The notes: generated by a model not told the origin, from the letters alone. A stretch of 64,000 nt of DNA from Flavihumibacter fluminis (GCF_021491375.1 NZ_JAKEVY010000001.1:434001-498000), one strand, 5' to 3'; counted from the stretch's first letter, positions 33,107 through 42,033 are shown. Numbers and translations: made by a program.

Positions 33107-33765
33107 CCAACAGATCCGTCTCTCACTTTCACCTTTTTCTTGCCGGCATTTTTCTTTTCAAACTCCAGCACTTCTTTCGGCTTGGGTACTTTTTTCGCGC
33201 CCATAGACAGGGTATCCGTACCCAGAGTTGAAGGGTTGTTATTTTTCTCGATCTTACCTAAAGTATAGGTTTCGGTTTTGACAATCAGTCCGCTTGCAGG
33301 ATCAAAGTAATTCCAGGTTCCATGTTTTACGGAAGCCCCTTCATTTTTTACGATCACCTGTTTGAAATTGCCGGGTAACAGAACATCTTCCACATCAATC
33401 GTATCATACACTTTATCCGGATTAAAGGCTCTCCAGGATTCTTCCCGGAATACGTTGCCGGCATTATTAAAGTATTGCGCCTTCCCATCCAGAAATCCCC
33501 AGCGAAAATTTTCAATAGCCATCAGATCACCCATCAGGCTGTATTTGCGCCACATGCCTTCTTTGCGATCATCCACATATTCGCCCTCTTCTTCAAAACC
33601 TCTTTCTCCCCGGATGGTCTCATAACGATGTACCCAAGGCCCCTGTTTTCTACCCTGCAGGTCCACTTTGTTCAGGGTATCACCCTTCACACCAATGATA
33701 TAATCCTTCCACTGCGCTGCAGCAGGTAAGGAAATCAGCAGGGATATGATCAAAATCCAACGCAT
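33100..33765 (-). CDS. Secreted YwqK/MORN-like repeat protein
   Basis: A 221-residue protein with a signal peptide (MRWILIISLLISLPAAAQ). The middle carries repeats of the YwqK/MORN-variant type (GRKQGPWVHRYETIRGERGFEEEGEYVDDRKEGMW is split here as QGPW, EGEY, EGMW and LDGKAQYFNNAGN units). Such repeats are often annotated as YwqK-family antitoxins, but a secreted single copy without a toxin neighbour does not support that role. The C-terminus is Lys-rich (KKVPKPKEVLEF). Function unknown. Confidence 0.72.
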   Translation of the reverse strand: MRWILIISLLISLPAAAQWKDYIIGVKGDTLNKVDLQGRKQGPWVHRYETIRGERGFEEEGEYVDDRKEGMWRKYSLMGDLMAIENFRWGFLDGKAQYFNNAGNVFREESWRAFNPDKVYDTIDVEDVLLPGNFKQVIVKNEGASVKHGTWNYFDPASGLIVKTETYTLGKIEKNNNPSTLGTDTLSMGAKKVPKPKEVLEFEKKNAGKKKVKVRDGSVGY

Positions 33766-33771
33766 TGTTGT

Positions 33772-33779
33772 TATGTTTG
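33772..33779 (+). promoter_or_regulatory. -7 box of the BNR-propeller gene
   Basis: TATGTTTG matches TAnnTTTG, 29 nt before the ATG at 33809. No TTG at a fitting distance. Confidence 0.35.
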
Positions 33780-33808
33780 ATTTTAACTAAAACGTAAACT
33801 CGACTGCC

Positions 33809-36337
33809 ATGGTATTTTCAGGCTCTGTTATCCGTCCCAATAAATATGCCGGAATCCTTTGTCTTTTCCTGGCTCTACAAAGCTATGCACAAATCCGCCC
33901 AACCAGTGGCGATGAACGTCTTAAAGCTTTGCAAAAGCGGCAGGAAGTCAGGAACAACAGCCCTTTAAAGGACATCGCCTTCCGGAATGTTGGACCAGCC
34001 ATCATGGGGGGACGGGTAGTTGACATCGAAGTCAATCCTGAAGATCCGACTGAATTCTACCTGGCGTATGCCACCGGAGGACTCTGGCATACCAAGAACA
34101 ACGGGCTCTCCTTTACGCCCATTTTCGACCAGGAAATGGTGATCGGGATTGGTGATATCGCCATTAACTGGAACAGTCCAAAACGCACTATCTGGCTGGG
34201 TACAGGGGAAGTGAACAGCAGTCGCTCTACCTATGCCGGCATCGGGATGTATAAATCATCCGATAATGGAGCCAGCTGGACCTATCTCGGTCTTTCTGAT
34301 TCGCATCATATCGGGGAAGTGGTATTGCATCCAACAGATAGCCTGACTGCCTGGGTGGCGGTAATGGGACATTTATACAGTCCAAATAAGGAACGCGGAA
34401 TTTATAAAACTACGGATGGCGGCAAAAGCTGGAAGCAGACCTTATACATTGATGAAACCACAGGCGCAATAGACCTTCAGCTCAATCCGCAGCAGCCGGA
34501 TGAACTCTATGCAGCAATGTGGTACCGGACCCGCTCTGCCTGGAATTTTGAAGAAAGTGGCAAAACCAGTGGCATTTATAAATCTACGGATGGTGGTACC
34601 AACTGGCAGCTCATCAGCGATGAAGAATCCGGCTTTGTGACAGGTGCGGGAACAGGAAGAATTGGATTGGCAGTATATCCCAAACAACCCAGCATTGTGT
34701 ATGCAGTAGTAGACAACCAGGATTCAAGAGAAGTGGTGGCTAAAAAAGAGAATGATTCTACCTATCAGCTGGCAGCCTTGAAAAACCTCGACAAGGCAGC
34801 TTTTCAGCAACTCGACAGCAGCCAGCTTAAAAAATTCCTCAGCACCAACCGGGTGCCTGCAGAATATACAGTTGATCGTTTGAAGCGGATGGTGGCTATG
34901 GACTCCATTGCCCCAACAGCACTGTATAATTTCCTGTTTGTGGACGATGGCTTCCAGAATAAATCAGTGAAGGGTTGTGAAGTGTATCGTTCGGATGATG
35001 CAGGCAAGAGCTGGACAAAAACCAACCTGAAGCCCATTGACAATTATAGCAGCTATGGTTATTATTTCGGTAAGATCTATGTATCTCCTTCTAACCCGGA
35101 GCGCGTTTTTATTCTTGGAATTGACCTGATGGTATCGGAAGACGGAGGCAAATCATTCGTATCTATTGATAAGCCAAACGTGCATTCGGATCATCATGCG
35201 TTGTGGATTAATCCGCGTAAGCATGATCATATCATCAATGGCAATGACGGCGGCTGCAATATCAGTTATGATCGCGGTTCGGAATGGTTCAAGGTGCAGG
35301 CGCCATCCGTTGGTCAGTATTATGCCATCACAGTAGATAAAGCAAAGCCTTATAACATTTACGGAGGCTTGCAGGATAATGGAAGCTGGTATGGTCCATC
35401 GAATCACAAGGAGAATACATACTGGACAGAAAGGGGTGAGTATGCGTACAAGCGCATTGGAGGAGGAGATGGTATGCAGGCCCAGGTAGATACCCGAACC
35501 AACCAGGTCGTATATACAGGTTCTCAATTTGGATTTTATACCCGGATCAACCTCGCTACCCGCGAGCGTAAAATGATTCGTCCGCTTCATAAAATGGGAG
35601 AATATCCACTGCGGTTTAACTGGCAGACGCCCATCTTATTAAGTTCACACAACCAGGATATCCTGTATTATGGATCCAGTAAGTTTCATCGTTCGCTCAA
35701 TCGTGGGGAAGAGCTGCAAACCATGAGTGCTGATCTTACCAATGGGGCTAAAACCGGCGATGTGCCATTTGGAACCATCACCACTATTTCAGAATCACCC
35801 CTGCGTTTCGGATTGATCTATATCGGTACGGATGATGGGAATGTGCAGGTGAGTAAGGATGGGGGTAACACCTGGACGAAAGTTGGTCAGCCTGCAAAGA
35901 AGCAACCGGGACTGCCACAGGGATTGTATGTATCGAGAGTAGTAGCGAGCAAGTGGAAAGAAGGCCGGGTGTATGTAACGCTGAACGGTTATCGCAATGA
36001 TCATTTTACTGCGTATATCTATGTCAGTGAGGATTATGGTCAAACCTGGAAACAGCTGGGAATGAACCTGCCTGCTGAGCCAGTAAATGTTCTCAGGGAA
36101 GATCCTAAAGCAGAAGGTATATTATATGCAGGAACAGATGGAGGATTGTATGCAAGTCTGGATAATGGTATCAGCTTTCATGCCTTCACCAAAGATTTGC
36201 CAGCCGCAATTCCGGTTCATGACCTGGCCATACAGGAAGAGGCGAATGAGCTCGTAGTGGGTACGCATGGCAGAAGTATTTATATCTGCTCACTCAGCGG
36301 AATTCAAAAACTGGTGCCTGCGGATGCAAAAAAATAA
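33809..36337 (+). CDS. Exported VPS10/BNR-type beta-propeller protein
   Basis: An 842-residue exported protein. The N-terminus holds a hydrophobic export signal (YAGILCLFLALQSYAQ). Along the body lie Asp-box/sortilin-like units such as YKSSDNGASWTYLG, YKTTDGGKSWKQTL, YKSTDGGTNWQLIS, VSKDGGNTWTKVG and VSEDYGQTWKQLG. Two propellers are probable. Bacteroidota proteins of this kind are annotated as glycosyl hydrolase or photosynthesis-like BNR proteins without biochemical support, so I keep only the fold. No SusC/SusD neighbours. The stop codon touches the convergent aroQ stop. Confidence 0.85.
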   Translation: MVFSGSVIRPNKYAGILCLFLALQSYAQIRPTSGDERLKALQKRQEVRNNSPLKDIAFRNVGPAIMGGRVVDIEVNPEDPTEFYLAYATGGLWHTKNNGLSFTPIFDQEMVIGIGDIAINWNSPKRTIWLGTGEVNSSRSTYAGIGMYKSSDNGASWTYLGLSDSHHIGEVVLHPTDSLTAWVAVMGHLYSPNKERGIYKTTDGGKSWKQTLYIDETTGAIDLQLNPQQPDELYAAMWYRTRSAWNFEESGKTSGIYKSTDGGTNWQLISDEESGFVTGAGTGRIGLAVYPKQPSIVYAVVDNQDSREVVAKKENDSTYQLAALKNLDKAAFQQLDSSQLKKFLSTNRVPAEYTVDRLKRMVAMDSIAPTALYNFLFVDDGFQNKSVKGCEVYRSDDAGKSWTKTNLKPIDNYSSYGYYFGKIYVSPSNPERVFILGIDLMVSEDGGKSFVSIDKPNVHSDHHALWINPRKHDHIINGNDGGCNISYDRGSEWFKVQAPSVGQYYAITVDKAKPYNIYGGLQDNGSWYGPSNHKENTYWTERGEYAYKRIGGGDGMQAQVDTRTNQVVYTGSQFGFYTRINLATRERKMIRPLHKMGEYPLRFNWQTPILLSSHNQDILYYGSSKFHRSLNRGEELQTMSADLTNGAKTGDVPFGTITTISESPLRFGLIYIGTDDGNVQVSKDGGNTWTKVGQPAKKQPGLPQGLYVSRVVASKWKEGRVYVTLNGYRNDHFTAYIYVSEDYGQTWKQLGMNLPAEPVNVLREDPKAEGILYAGTDGGLYASLDNGISFHAFTKDLPAAIPVHDLAIQEEANELVVGTHGRSIYICSLSGIQKLVPADAKK

Positions 36338-36754
36338 TCAGGGTAAGAAGTACTGAAGGGCTAACTCATAGCCTTTCAGTCCCAACCCTGCAATCGTTCC
36401 TTTTGCTTTGGCACTGATATGGGATATTTTTCTGAAGTCCTCACGGGCATGCACATTGCTTATATGCACTTCAATCACCGGGCTGGTAATGGCCGCGATG
36501 GTATCACCGAGGGCAACAGAAGTATGGGTATAACCTCCGGGGTTCAGGATAATGCCATCCACTGAAAAGCCCACGCGCTGAAGTTCATCAATTAATTCCC
36601 CTTCCACATTGGATTGAAAATAACTAATGCTGATGGCGGGATATTTAGCCTGCAGACTTTGAAGGAAACTTTCAAAATCCTGCGAGCCGTAGATACCGGG
36701 CTCGCGTTTTCCCAGCAGATTGAGATTGGGTCCGTTTATGATGGCAATATTCAT
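36338..36754 (-). CDS. aroQ: Type II 3-dehydroquinate dehydratase
   Basis: Third step of the shikimate pathway: 3-dehydroquinate to 3-dehydroshikimate. The 138-residue length and the blocks IINGPNLNLLGKREPGIYG (catalytic Arg/Tyr loop), ILNPGGYTHTSVAL and EVHISNVHAREDFR (catalytic His) are those of the dodecameric type II enzyme. The gene is 3 bp behind the GNAT gene and likely in one transcript with it. No other aro genes are in the window. Confidence 0.96.
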   Translation of the reverse strand: MNIAIINGPNLNLLGKREPGIYGSQDFESFLQSLQAKYPAISISYFQSNVEGELIDELQRVGFSVDGIILNPGGYTHTSVALGDTIAAITSPVIEVHISNVHAREDFRKISHISAKAKGTIAGLGLKGYELALQYFLP

Positions 36755-36757
36755 AAT

Positions 36758-37291
36758 TCAGTTAGCTAACAATAAGGAATATACGAAAAGACTGATTCGC
36801 TTTCCATTTTTGATTTCGTAATCGCGCAGCAGTCCCTCTTGTACAAAGCCTGTTTTTTCAAGGAGCCGGCAACTGGCCAGGTTTTCTGATTCAACGGTAG
36901 CTTCCAGCCGGTGCAGTTTAAATAAGGTTTGCAATTGCTGCAGGAAAACAGGAAGCACTGTTTGGAGTATTCCTTTGCCCTGGTATTCCGGCAGCAACCA
37001 GAAGCCGATTTCCAATTTTTCATGCTGGGGTTGATAGTCATAACCGGCAAGCACACCAACAGGTTGTTGGTTCAGCCCATCCACAATTTTCCAGGCAGCA
37101 CCTCGCTCCTCTTTAACCAGGTTTTCATAGAAATCCATTTGTTCTGCAGTAGCCTCCAATGAATCGTATGAAACCCCATAGAATTTAATTACGGCAGGAT
37201 CACTCAGTCCTTTGAAAACAAAAGGCTGATCGTCTCTGACAATAGGTTCCAGTAAAAAATCGCCTGCTATACAAGCACTGAGCTGCAGCAT
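36758..37291 (-). CDS. GNAT N-acetyltransferase, RimJ/RimL-like
   Basis: A 177-residue acetyltransferase. The core runs from VRDDQPFVFKGLSDP to the acetyl-CoA loop GFWLLPEYQGKGILQTVLP (with the Q-x-x-G-x-G/A type P-loop) and ends with ATVESENLASCRLLEKTGF, the signature of the RimJ/RimL/SpeG branch. The acceptor is not predictable. It lies between carA (16 bp) and aroQ (3 bp), so it may be carried on a carA-GNAT-aroQ transcript. Confidence 0.87.
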   Translation of the reverse strand: MLQLSACIAGDFLLEPIVRDDQPFVFKGLSDPAVIKFYGVSYDSLEATAEQMDFYENLVKEERGAAWKIVDGLNQQPVGVLAGYDYQPQHEKLEIGFWLLPEYQGKGILQTVLPVFLQQLQTLFKLHRLEATVESENLASCRLLEKTGFVQEGLLRDYEIKNGKRISLFVYSLLLAN

Positions 37292-37307
37292 GCATTAAAA
37301 CTACGAA

Positions 37308-38417
37308 TTAATTCTTCGAAGCCTTAATCATACCAATGAACTCATCAAACAGGTAACGGCTGTCATGAGGTCCCGGGGTGCTTTCCGGATGGTATTGAAC
37401 TGAGAAAGCAGGTTTGCCTTTGACACGGATACCTTCAATGGAATGGTCATTCAGGTTCACGTGCGTGATCTCGATATGATCGGCTTTTTTCACTGCTTCC
37501 GGATCCACACCAAAGCCATGGTTCTGGGTAGTGATTTCACATTTACCCGTGATCAGGTTTTTAACCGGGTGGTTTAAACCGCGATGACCATGGTGCATTT
37601 TAAAAGTCGGGATGCCATTGGCAAGAGCCAGGAGCTGGTGCCCGAGGCAGATACCGAACATGGGTTTATTTGTTTCCAGAATGGATTGAACTGTTTTAAC
37701 TGCATAGTCCATAGGTGCAGGGTCACCGGGACCATTACTGATGAAGTAACCATCGGGAGCAAATTGCTGCAGTTCTTCGAAGGAAGTTTTGGCAGGATAT
37801 ACGCGAACAAAAGCACCGCGATCTACCATGCACTGCAGGATATGTTTCTTCACACCGTAATCGAGGACAGCAATACGTAGGTCGCTGTTGGGATCCCCCA
37901 TTTCGTAGGGTTCAGTGGTGCTCACTACGCTGGCCAGTTCCAGTCCGTTCATGGAAGGCACCTGGCTCAGTTGTTTCTTTAATTCTTCCACATCAAAGAT
38001 CTCTGAAGAGATGATGCAGTTCATGGCACCTTCGGTGCGGACTTTGGCAGTGAGCGCCCGGGTATCCACCCCTTCAATAGCAACAATATTATTCTCTTTG
38101 AGGTATTCATCCAGGGAACCTTTTGCAAGGCGGCGACTGAAATGTTCTTCGAGGTTACGGCTGACAATACCACGCACTTTAACAGAACCGGACTCCACAT
38201 CTTCGTCCTTAACGCCATAGTTACCAATATGCACAGAGTTCATAATAATCACCTGGCCATAGTAACTGGGGTCTGTAAACACTTCCTGATAACCGGTCAT
38301 ACCTGTATTAAAACAAAGCTCACCGGTAGTTGTACCGATTTTACCAAATGCCTTACCATGGTGAACCGAGCCATCCTGCAGAACGAGGATAGCTTTTTGT
38401 TGAGGAGTTTGTTGCAT
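37308..38417 (-). CDS. carA: Carbamoyl-phosphate synthase small subunit
   Basis: Glutamine amidotransferase subunit that feeds ammonia to CarB for arginine and pyrimidine synthesis. The ATG at 38417 gives MQQTPQQKAILVLQDGS, the usual N-terminus; 27 more open codons upstream run through a terminator and are rejected. The N-terminal domain has NTGMTGYQEVFTDPSYYGQ. The class I amidotransferase domain has YFISNGPGDP, the nucleophile in FGICLGHQLLA and the catalytic His/Glu in QYHPESTPGPHDS. 369 residues is normal. It follows rplQ, as in many Bacteroidota; carB is not here. Confidence 0.96.
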   Translation of the reverse strand: MQQTPQQKAILVLQDGSVHHGKAFGKIGTTTGELCFNTGMTGYQEVFTDPSYYGQVIIMNSVHIGNYGVKDEDVESGSVKVRGIVSRNLEEHFSRRLAKGSLDEYLKENNIVAIEGVDTRALTAKVRTEGAMNCIISSEIFDVEELKKQLSQVPSMNGLELASVVSTTEPYEMGDPNSDLRIAVLDYGVKKHILQCMVDRGAFVRVYPAKTSFEELQQFAPDGYFISNGPGDPAPMDYAVKTVQSILETNKPMFGICLGHQLLALANGIPTFKMHHGHRGLNHPVKNLITGKCEITTQNHGFGVDPEAVKKADHIEITHVNLNDHSIEGIRVKGKPAFSVQYHPESTPGPHDSRYLFDEFIGMIKASKN

Positions 38418-38450
38418 GTGTATTGGGAAAAAGTTTTGCAAATATCCGTA

Positions 38451-38482
38451 AAAAAAAGGCAGAATGGAAAAACCATTCTGCC
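38451..38482 (-). terminator. Intrinsic terminator of the ribosomal operon (behind rplQ)
   Basis: GGCAGAATGG (38458-38467) and CCATTCTGCC (38473-38482) form a perfect 10-bp stem with a 5-base loop. Read leftward it is followed by eight T. It separates rplQ from carA. Confidence 0.92.
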
Positions 38483-38508
38483 CATTATTGAGAATCAATC
38501 ATTCATCC

Positions 38509-39015
38509 TTATTCAGCCGCTTTTTCAGGGGTTGATTCAGCGGGTGTTTCAGTGGCTGCAGCTGGAGCTTCAGCTTTCGCATCAGCCGCTTTTTTACCAC
38601 CACGACGAGTTCTCTTAGCTGGTTCAGCTTTCGCTTCAGCAGCCTTACCGTATACTTCGTTAAAGTCTACGAGTTCAATCAGAGCCTGCTCTGCGTTATC
38701 ACCAGGACGTGCGCCCAGTTTGATGATACGGGTATAACCACCGGGGCGACCACCAACCTTATCAGCGATCGTGCTGAAAAGTTCAGTAACAGCTTCCTTG
38801 TTTTGCAGGTAGCTGAACACTACGCGGCGATTGTGGGTATCATTTGATTTAGCCTTTGTAATCAGTGGCTCGATGAACACACGCAGTGCCTTGGCTTTAG
38901 CCAGGGTAGTCACAATACGCTTGTGCTCAATGAGATTGATACTAAGGTTAGCCAGCAGGGCTTCTCTGTGGGCTTTCTTACGACCCAGGTTGTTAATTTT
39001 GTCTCCGTGACGCAT
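38509..39015 (-). CDS. rplQ: 50S ribosomal protein L17
   Basis: The first 120 residues are a complete L17 ([24 protein letters not shown], then [19 protein letters not shown]-type region, [26 protein letters not shown]). The last 50 residues are an Ala/Lys/Glu-rich tail ([20 protein letters not shown]), as is usual in Bacteroidota; it is disordered and absent from E. coli L17. It is the last gene of the alpha operon, separated from rpoA by an unusual 166-bp spacer that contains repeats. Confidence 0.97.
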   Translation of the reverse strand: MRHGDKINNLGRKKAHREALLANLSINLIEHKRIVTTLAKAKALRVFIEPLITKAKSNDTHNRRVVFSYLQNKEAVTELFSTIADKVGGRPGGYTRIIKLGARPGDNAEQALIELVDFNEVYGKAAEAKAEPAKRTRRGGKKAADAKAEAPAAATETPAESTPEKAAE

Positions 39016-39065
39016 GACTTGTTGTTTTACGGCTGCACCGTGTCAGGAATTGCAGCCTTTGTTAA

Positions 39066-39093
39066 GTGAGATGTGAGACGTGAGATGTGAGAC
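39066..39093 (+). repeat. Heptamer array, 4 copies, between rpoA and rplQ
   Basis: Units GTGAGAT, GTGAGAC, GTGAGAT, GTGAGAC. It faces the TTCTTAC array at 39143-39177 in inverted orientation. Confidence 0.9.
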
Positions 39094-39142
39094 GAACGCC
39101 TACCACCCCATATGCTTCACCAAACTCACTTTGAAATATTAA

Positions 39143-39177
39143 TTCCTACTTCTTACTTCAAAGTTCTTACTTCTTAC
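39143..39177 (-). repeat. Related heptamer array (TTCTTAC) between rpoA and rplQ
   Basis: Units TTCCTAC, TTCTTAC, TTCAAAG, TTCTTAC, TTCTTAC. Their complement is GTAAGAA, one base from the GTGAGAA variant of the main family. With 39066-39093 it forms the ends of a 112-bp insertion-like segment. Confidence 0.7.
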
Positions 39178-39181
39178 TTCC

Positions 39182-40180
39182 TTAGTCTTCCTTGTCGATT
39201 CCCAGTTTTGCCAGGTCCATACCGAAGCTGAGGCCACGCTCATGTAAAACCTGCTCGATTTCAGCCAGCGATTTCTGACCGAAGTTGCGGAATTTCATGA
39301 GGTCTTCTTGCTCGTACTGAACGAGTTCGCTGAGGGAATTGATCTTGGCAGCTTTCAGGCAGTTGAATGCACGAACGCTGAGGTCGAGATCTTCCAGTGG
39401 AGTCTTCAGTACCTTGCGCAGTTGCAGGGTCTGTTCGTCTACCAGGTCTTCTTTTTTCTCTTCCTTGTTATCGAAGGTGATGTTCTCATCAGTGATGATC
39501 ATCAGGTGCTGAATCAGGATACGGGAAGCCTGCTTCACTGCCTCTTCAGGGTGAATGGTTCCGTCAGTAGCCACATCCATGATCAGTTTTTCGAAATCGG
39601 TTCTCTGTTCAACCCGGGTATTCTCAACGCTGTATTTAACGTTTTTGATGGGGGTATAAATAGAGTCGATTGGAATATAACCAAGAGGAGCATCTTTCAG
39701 CTTGTTTTCTTCTGCAGGAACATAACCGCGGCCTTTACCTATGGTCAGTTCAATCTCCAGTTTCGCGGAAGGATCCATAGTACAGATCAGGAGTTCCGGA
39801 TTCATAATCTGGAAGCTCTGTGTACCGTCCTGGATCATACCGGCAGTAAACTCGCTTTTACCTTTGATATGAAGTACAACCTTTTCGTTGGTAACTTCTG
39901 TGTCAACCACCTTCTTAAAACGAACCTGCTTCAGGTTCAGAATGATTTCTGTCAGATCTTCTGTAACCCCTTTGATGGTAGCAAATTCATGTTCAGCCCC
40001 TTCAATTCTGATACCCACGATCGCAAAACCTTCCAGAGAGCTGAGCAGTACCCGGCGAAGGGCGTTGCCAATGGTTACACCATAACCTGGCTCTAAGGGA
40101 CGGAATTCGAATTGTGCTTCAAAATCATTTGCTTTCTGCAAAACGATTTTGTCGGGTTTCTGAAAGTTTAAAATGGCCAT
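39182..40180 (-). CDS. rpoA: DNA-directed RNA polymerase subunit alpha
   Basis: A 332-residue alpha subunit. The N-terminal assembly domain shows FEFRPLEPGYGVTIGNALRRVLLSSLEG and GVTEDLTEIILNLKQV; the C-terminal domain shows LDLSVRAFNCLKAAKINSLSEL and LMKFRNFGQKSLAEIEQVL, used for activator and UP-element contact. Length and order are normal. It lies between rpsD (46 bp) and rplQ; the spacer before rplQ carries repeats that may make a stem in the transcript. Confidence 0.98.
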   Translation of the reverse strand: MAILNFQKPDKIVLQKANDFEAQFEFRPLEPGYGVTIGNALRRVLLSSLEGFAIVGIRIEGAEHEFATIKGVTEDLTEIILNLKQVRFKKVVDTEVTNEKVVLHIKGKSEFTAGMIQDGTQSFQIMNPELLICTMDPSAKLEIELTIGKGRGYVPAEENKLKDAPLGYIPIDSIYTPIKNVKYSVENTRVEQRTDFEKLIMDVATDGTIHPEEAVKQASRILIQHLMIITDENITFDNKEEKKEDLVDEQTLQLRKVLKTPLEDLDLSVRAFNCLKAAKINSLSELVQYEQEDLMKFRNFGQKSLAEIEQVLHERGLSFGMDLAKLGIDKED

Positions 40181-40226
40181 TTGTATGTTCGATTTACGTT
40201 TTGTATGGGTTATTTACTCGACTCTA

Positions 40227-40832
40227 TTACTTAGAGTACAATTCCACGATCAGTTGCTCCTTAATGTTTTCAGGAACACTTTCCCTTTCAGGATACGTGA
40301 TGAAAGTACCAGTCATAGTAGTCTCATTCCAATCGATCCAGCTAAACTTTTGATTCTTACCACGAACCTGGCTGGTCAGACCTGTTTTTTCGTCTGATCC
40401 TGGTTTGAAGGTAATGATATCTCCAGCTTTCAGTTGGAAAGAAGGTACGTTTACCACTTCACCATTCACCATGATGTGTTTGTGGCTAACCAGCTGGCGG
40501 GCAGCAGGACGGGAAGGTGCAATACCCATACGGAAAACCGTATTATCAAGGCGCGCTTCCAGTAATTTAATCAGGTTTTCACCAGTAACACCTTTACGGC
40601 GGGCAGCCTCTTCGAAGGTTTTACGGAATTGCTTCTCCAGTACGCCGTATGTGTACTTGGCTTTTTGTTTTTCGCGCAGCTGCAGGGCGTATTCACCCAG
40701 GCTCTTACGTTTGCGGGCAGCACCATGCTGACCGGGAGGATTGCTGTTCTTGTTCAGCCATTTCCCATTACCGAGAATGGGCTCACCGAAGATTCTTGAA
40801 ATTTTGGTCTTTGGACCAGTGTAACGTGCCAT
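40227..40832 (-). CDS. rpsD: 30S ribosomal protein S4
   Basis: A 201-residue S4: MARYTGPKTKISRIFGEP at the N-terminus and an S4 RNA-binding domain with RLDNTVFRMGIAPSRPAARQLVSHKHIMVNG. S4 nucleates 30S assembly and in some bacteria represses its own operon. The N-terminal part has no zinc-binding Cys cluster. It is preceded by a 130-bp gap from rpsK that contains a terminator-like hairpin, so its expression may be partly uncoupled from rpsK. Confidence 0.98.
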   Translation of the reverse strand: MARYTGPKTKISRIFGEPILGNGKWLNKNSNPPGQHGAARKRKSLGEYALQLREKQKAKYTYGVLEKQFRKTFEEAARRKGVTGENLIKLLEARLDNTVFRMGIAPSRPAARQLVSHKHIMVNGEVVNVPSFQLKAGDIITFKPGSDEKTGLTSQVRGKNQKFSWIDWNETTMTGTFITYPERESVPENIKEQLIVELYSK

Positions 40833-40914
40833 ATCAACTTGATTTTTTAGTTGCGATGTACAATCGGTAAAAATCTTAAAATAAATTGTACACCCATGTT
40901 AGAAAATACAAAAT

Positions 40915-40949
40915 CCGAAACCCAAAGCCGGTTGGGCCTTGGGTTTCGG
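40915..40949 (-). terminator. Terminator-like hairpin between rpsK and rpsD
   Basis: CCGAAACCCAA (40915-40925) pairs perfectly with TTGGGTTTCGG (40939-40949). Read leftward the stem is followed by ATTTTGTATTTTC, a weak T-rich run. It may be an attenuator or a processing site inside the ribosomal operon. Confidence 0.6.
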
Positions 40950-40962
40950 TATATAAAAACAA

Positions 40963-41364
40963 TTATACGCGGCGTTTTTTCGGAGGACGACAACCGTTAT
41001 GTGGTAACGGAGTAACGTCTTTGATCATTACCACTTCGATACCTGATTGACTCAGGGAGCGGATAGCTCCTTCACGGCCGGAACCAGGACCTTTCACGAA
41101 TACGTCAACACGCTTCAAACCGGCATCCAGAGCGGTTTTGGCAGCATCAGCAGCAGCCATCTGAGCAGCATAGGGAGTGTTCTTTTTAGAACCTTTGAAT
41201 CCCATTTTACCGGCAGAAGACCAGGAAATAACCTGACCATTTTTGTTTGTCAGGGAGATAATGATGTTGTTGAAAGTGGCTGAGATATGAGCATCACCAT
41301 ATGCATCCACCTTCACTACTCTTTTTTTGGCAGCGGCTTTTGCGCTGTTTTGTTGTTTTGCCAT
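40963..41364 (-). CDS. rpsK: 30S ribosomal protein S11
   Basis: A 133-residue S11 with the core block [20 protein letters not shown] and the conserved end [19 protein letters not shown]. The N-terminal 20 residues are a basic, Ala/Lys-rich extension. S11 forms part of the 30S platform near the E site. Flanked on both sides by hairpins, between rpsM and rpsD. Confidence 0.98.
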   Translation of the reverse strand: MAKQQNSAKAAAKKRVVKVDAYGDAHISATFNNIIISLTNKNGQVISWSSAGKMGFKGSKKNTPYAAQMAAADAAKTALDAGLKRVDVFVKGPGSGREGAIRSLSQSGIEVVMIKDVTPLPHNGCRPPKKRRV

Positions 41365-41388
41365 TACTTAGATAATGAGGTAATCTTT

Positions 41389-41418
41389 AAAAAAATTTCC
41401 TGGTTCACCTGAGCCAGG
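41389..41418 (-). terminator. Terminator-like hairpin between rpsM and rpsK
   Basis: CCTGGTTCA (41399-41407) and TGAGCCAGG (41410-41418) pair with one wobble position. Read leftward the stem is followed by AAATTTTTTTAAAG. The 2-base loop is small, so the real loop may open by a base pair. Possible attenuator. Confidence 0.55.
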
Positions 41419-41473
41419 ACGGCACCGCTCCTCCCCCTCCTAAGACCGGATCCGGTAGCGGTAGCTCTATGTC

Positions 41474-41854
41474 TTACTTCTTAGGAGCTTTTTTCTTACC
41501 AGCAACTGTTCTACGCTTTCCTTTACGGGTGCGGCTGTTCGTTTTGGTACGCTGACCACGAAGCGGCAACCCTTTACGGTGACGTAAACCACGGTAGCAG
41601 GCGATATCAAGCAAACGCTTGATGCTCATCTGAACCTCAGAACGCAACTGGCCTTCCACTTTCAGTTCATCGGTAATGAAGTTACGGATAGCCGCTAATT
41701 CATCATCGTTCCACTCATGCACCTTCTTATCATGACTGATTCCAGCCTGATCAAGAATTTGCTTGGCGGTAGAACGACCGATTCCGAAGATGTAGGTCAG
41801 GCCTATTTCGCCTCTTTTGTTTTTTGGTAAGTCAACACCGGCAATACGAGCCAT
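41474..41854 (-). CDS. rpsM: 30S ribosomal protein S13
   Basis: A 126-residue S13: [26 protein letters not shown] at the start, the helix-two-turn-helix [17 protein letters not shown], and the basic tail [27 protein letters not shown] that reaches the P-site tRNA. Between rpmJ (52 bp) and rpsK in the alpha operon. Confidence 0.98.
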   Translation of the reverse strand: MARIAGVDLPKNKRGEIGLTYIFGIGRSTAKQILDQAGISHDKKVHEWNDDELAAIRNFITDELKVEGQLRSEVQMSIKRLLDIACYRGLRHRKGLPLRGQRTKTNSRTRKGKRRTVAGKKKAPKK

Positions 41855-41906
41855 AATCTGATTCTATTTTCAATTTTACAAATGACTGACAAATGCAAAG
41901 CTGGGA

Positions 41907-42023
41907 TTAACCTTGTCTCTGCTTGTAACGTGGGTTCTTCTTGTTAATCACATACAGCCTTCCCTTCCGACGCACTATTTTGCAATCGGCGCTGCGCTTT
42001 TTGATGGATGCACGAACTTTCAT
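41907..42023 (-). CDS. rpmJ: 50S ribosomal protein L36
   Basis: A 38-residue protein read directly from the minus strand: [21 protein letters not shown] and ending [10 protein letters not shown]. It is the single-copy L36 form of Bacteroidota. Only one of the four zinc-ribbon Cys positions is a Cys, so it is the zinc-free (C-minus) type. It lies 10 bp behind infA, its usual position. Confidence 0.97.
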   Translation of the reverse strand: MKVRASIKKRSADCKIVRRKGRLYVINKKNPRYKQRQG

Positions 42024-42033
42024 GATGCTTATG

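Noticed and set aside
33100-33765. YwqK-type antitoxin function
   Set aside because: The protein has a signal peptide and no toxin gene is adjacent; only the repeat type is supported.
36782-37162. Additional small genes opposite the GNAT gene
   Set aside because: Short frames here have no start context and no recognisable features; they are opposite a well-supported acetyltransferase.
39308-40096. Long open frame antisense to rpoA
   Set aside because: It lies wholly opposite a clear rpoA gene, has no recognisable protein features and results from the base pattern of the other strand. Similar antisense frames at 7848-8690 and 6441-7124 were rejected for the same reason.
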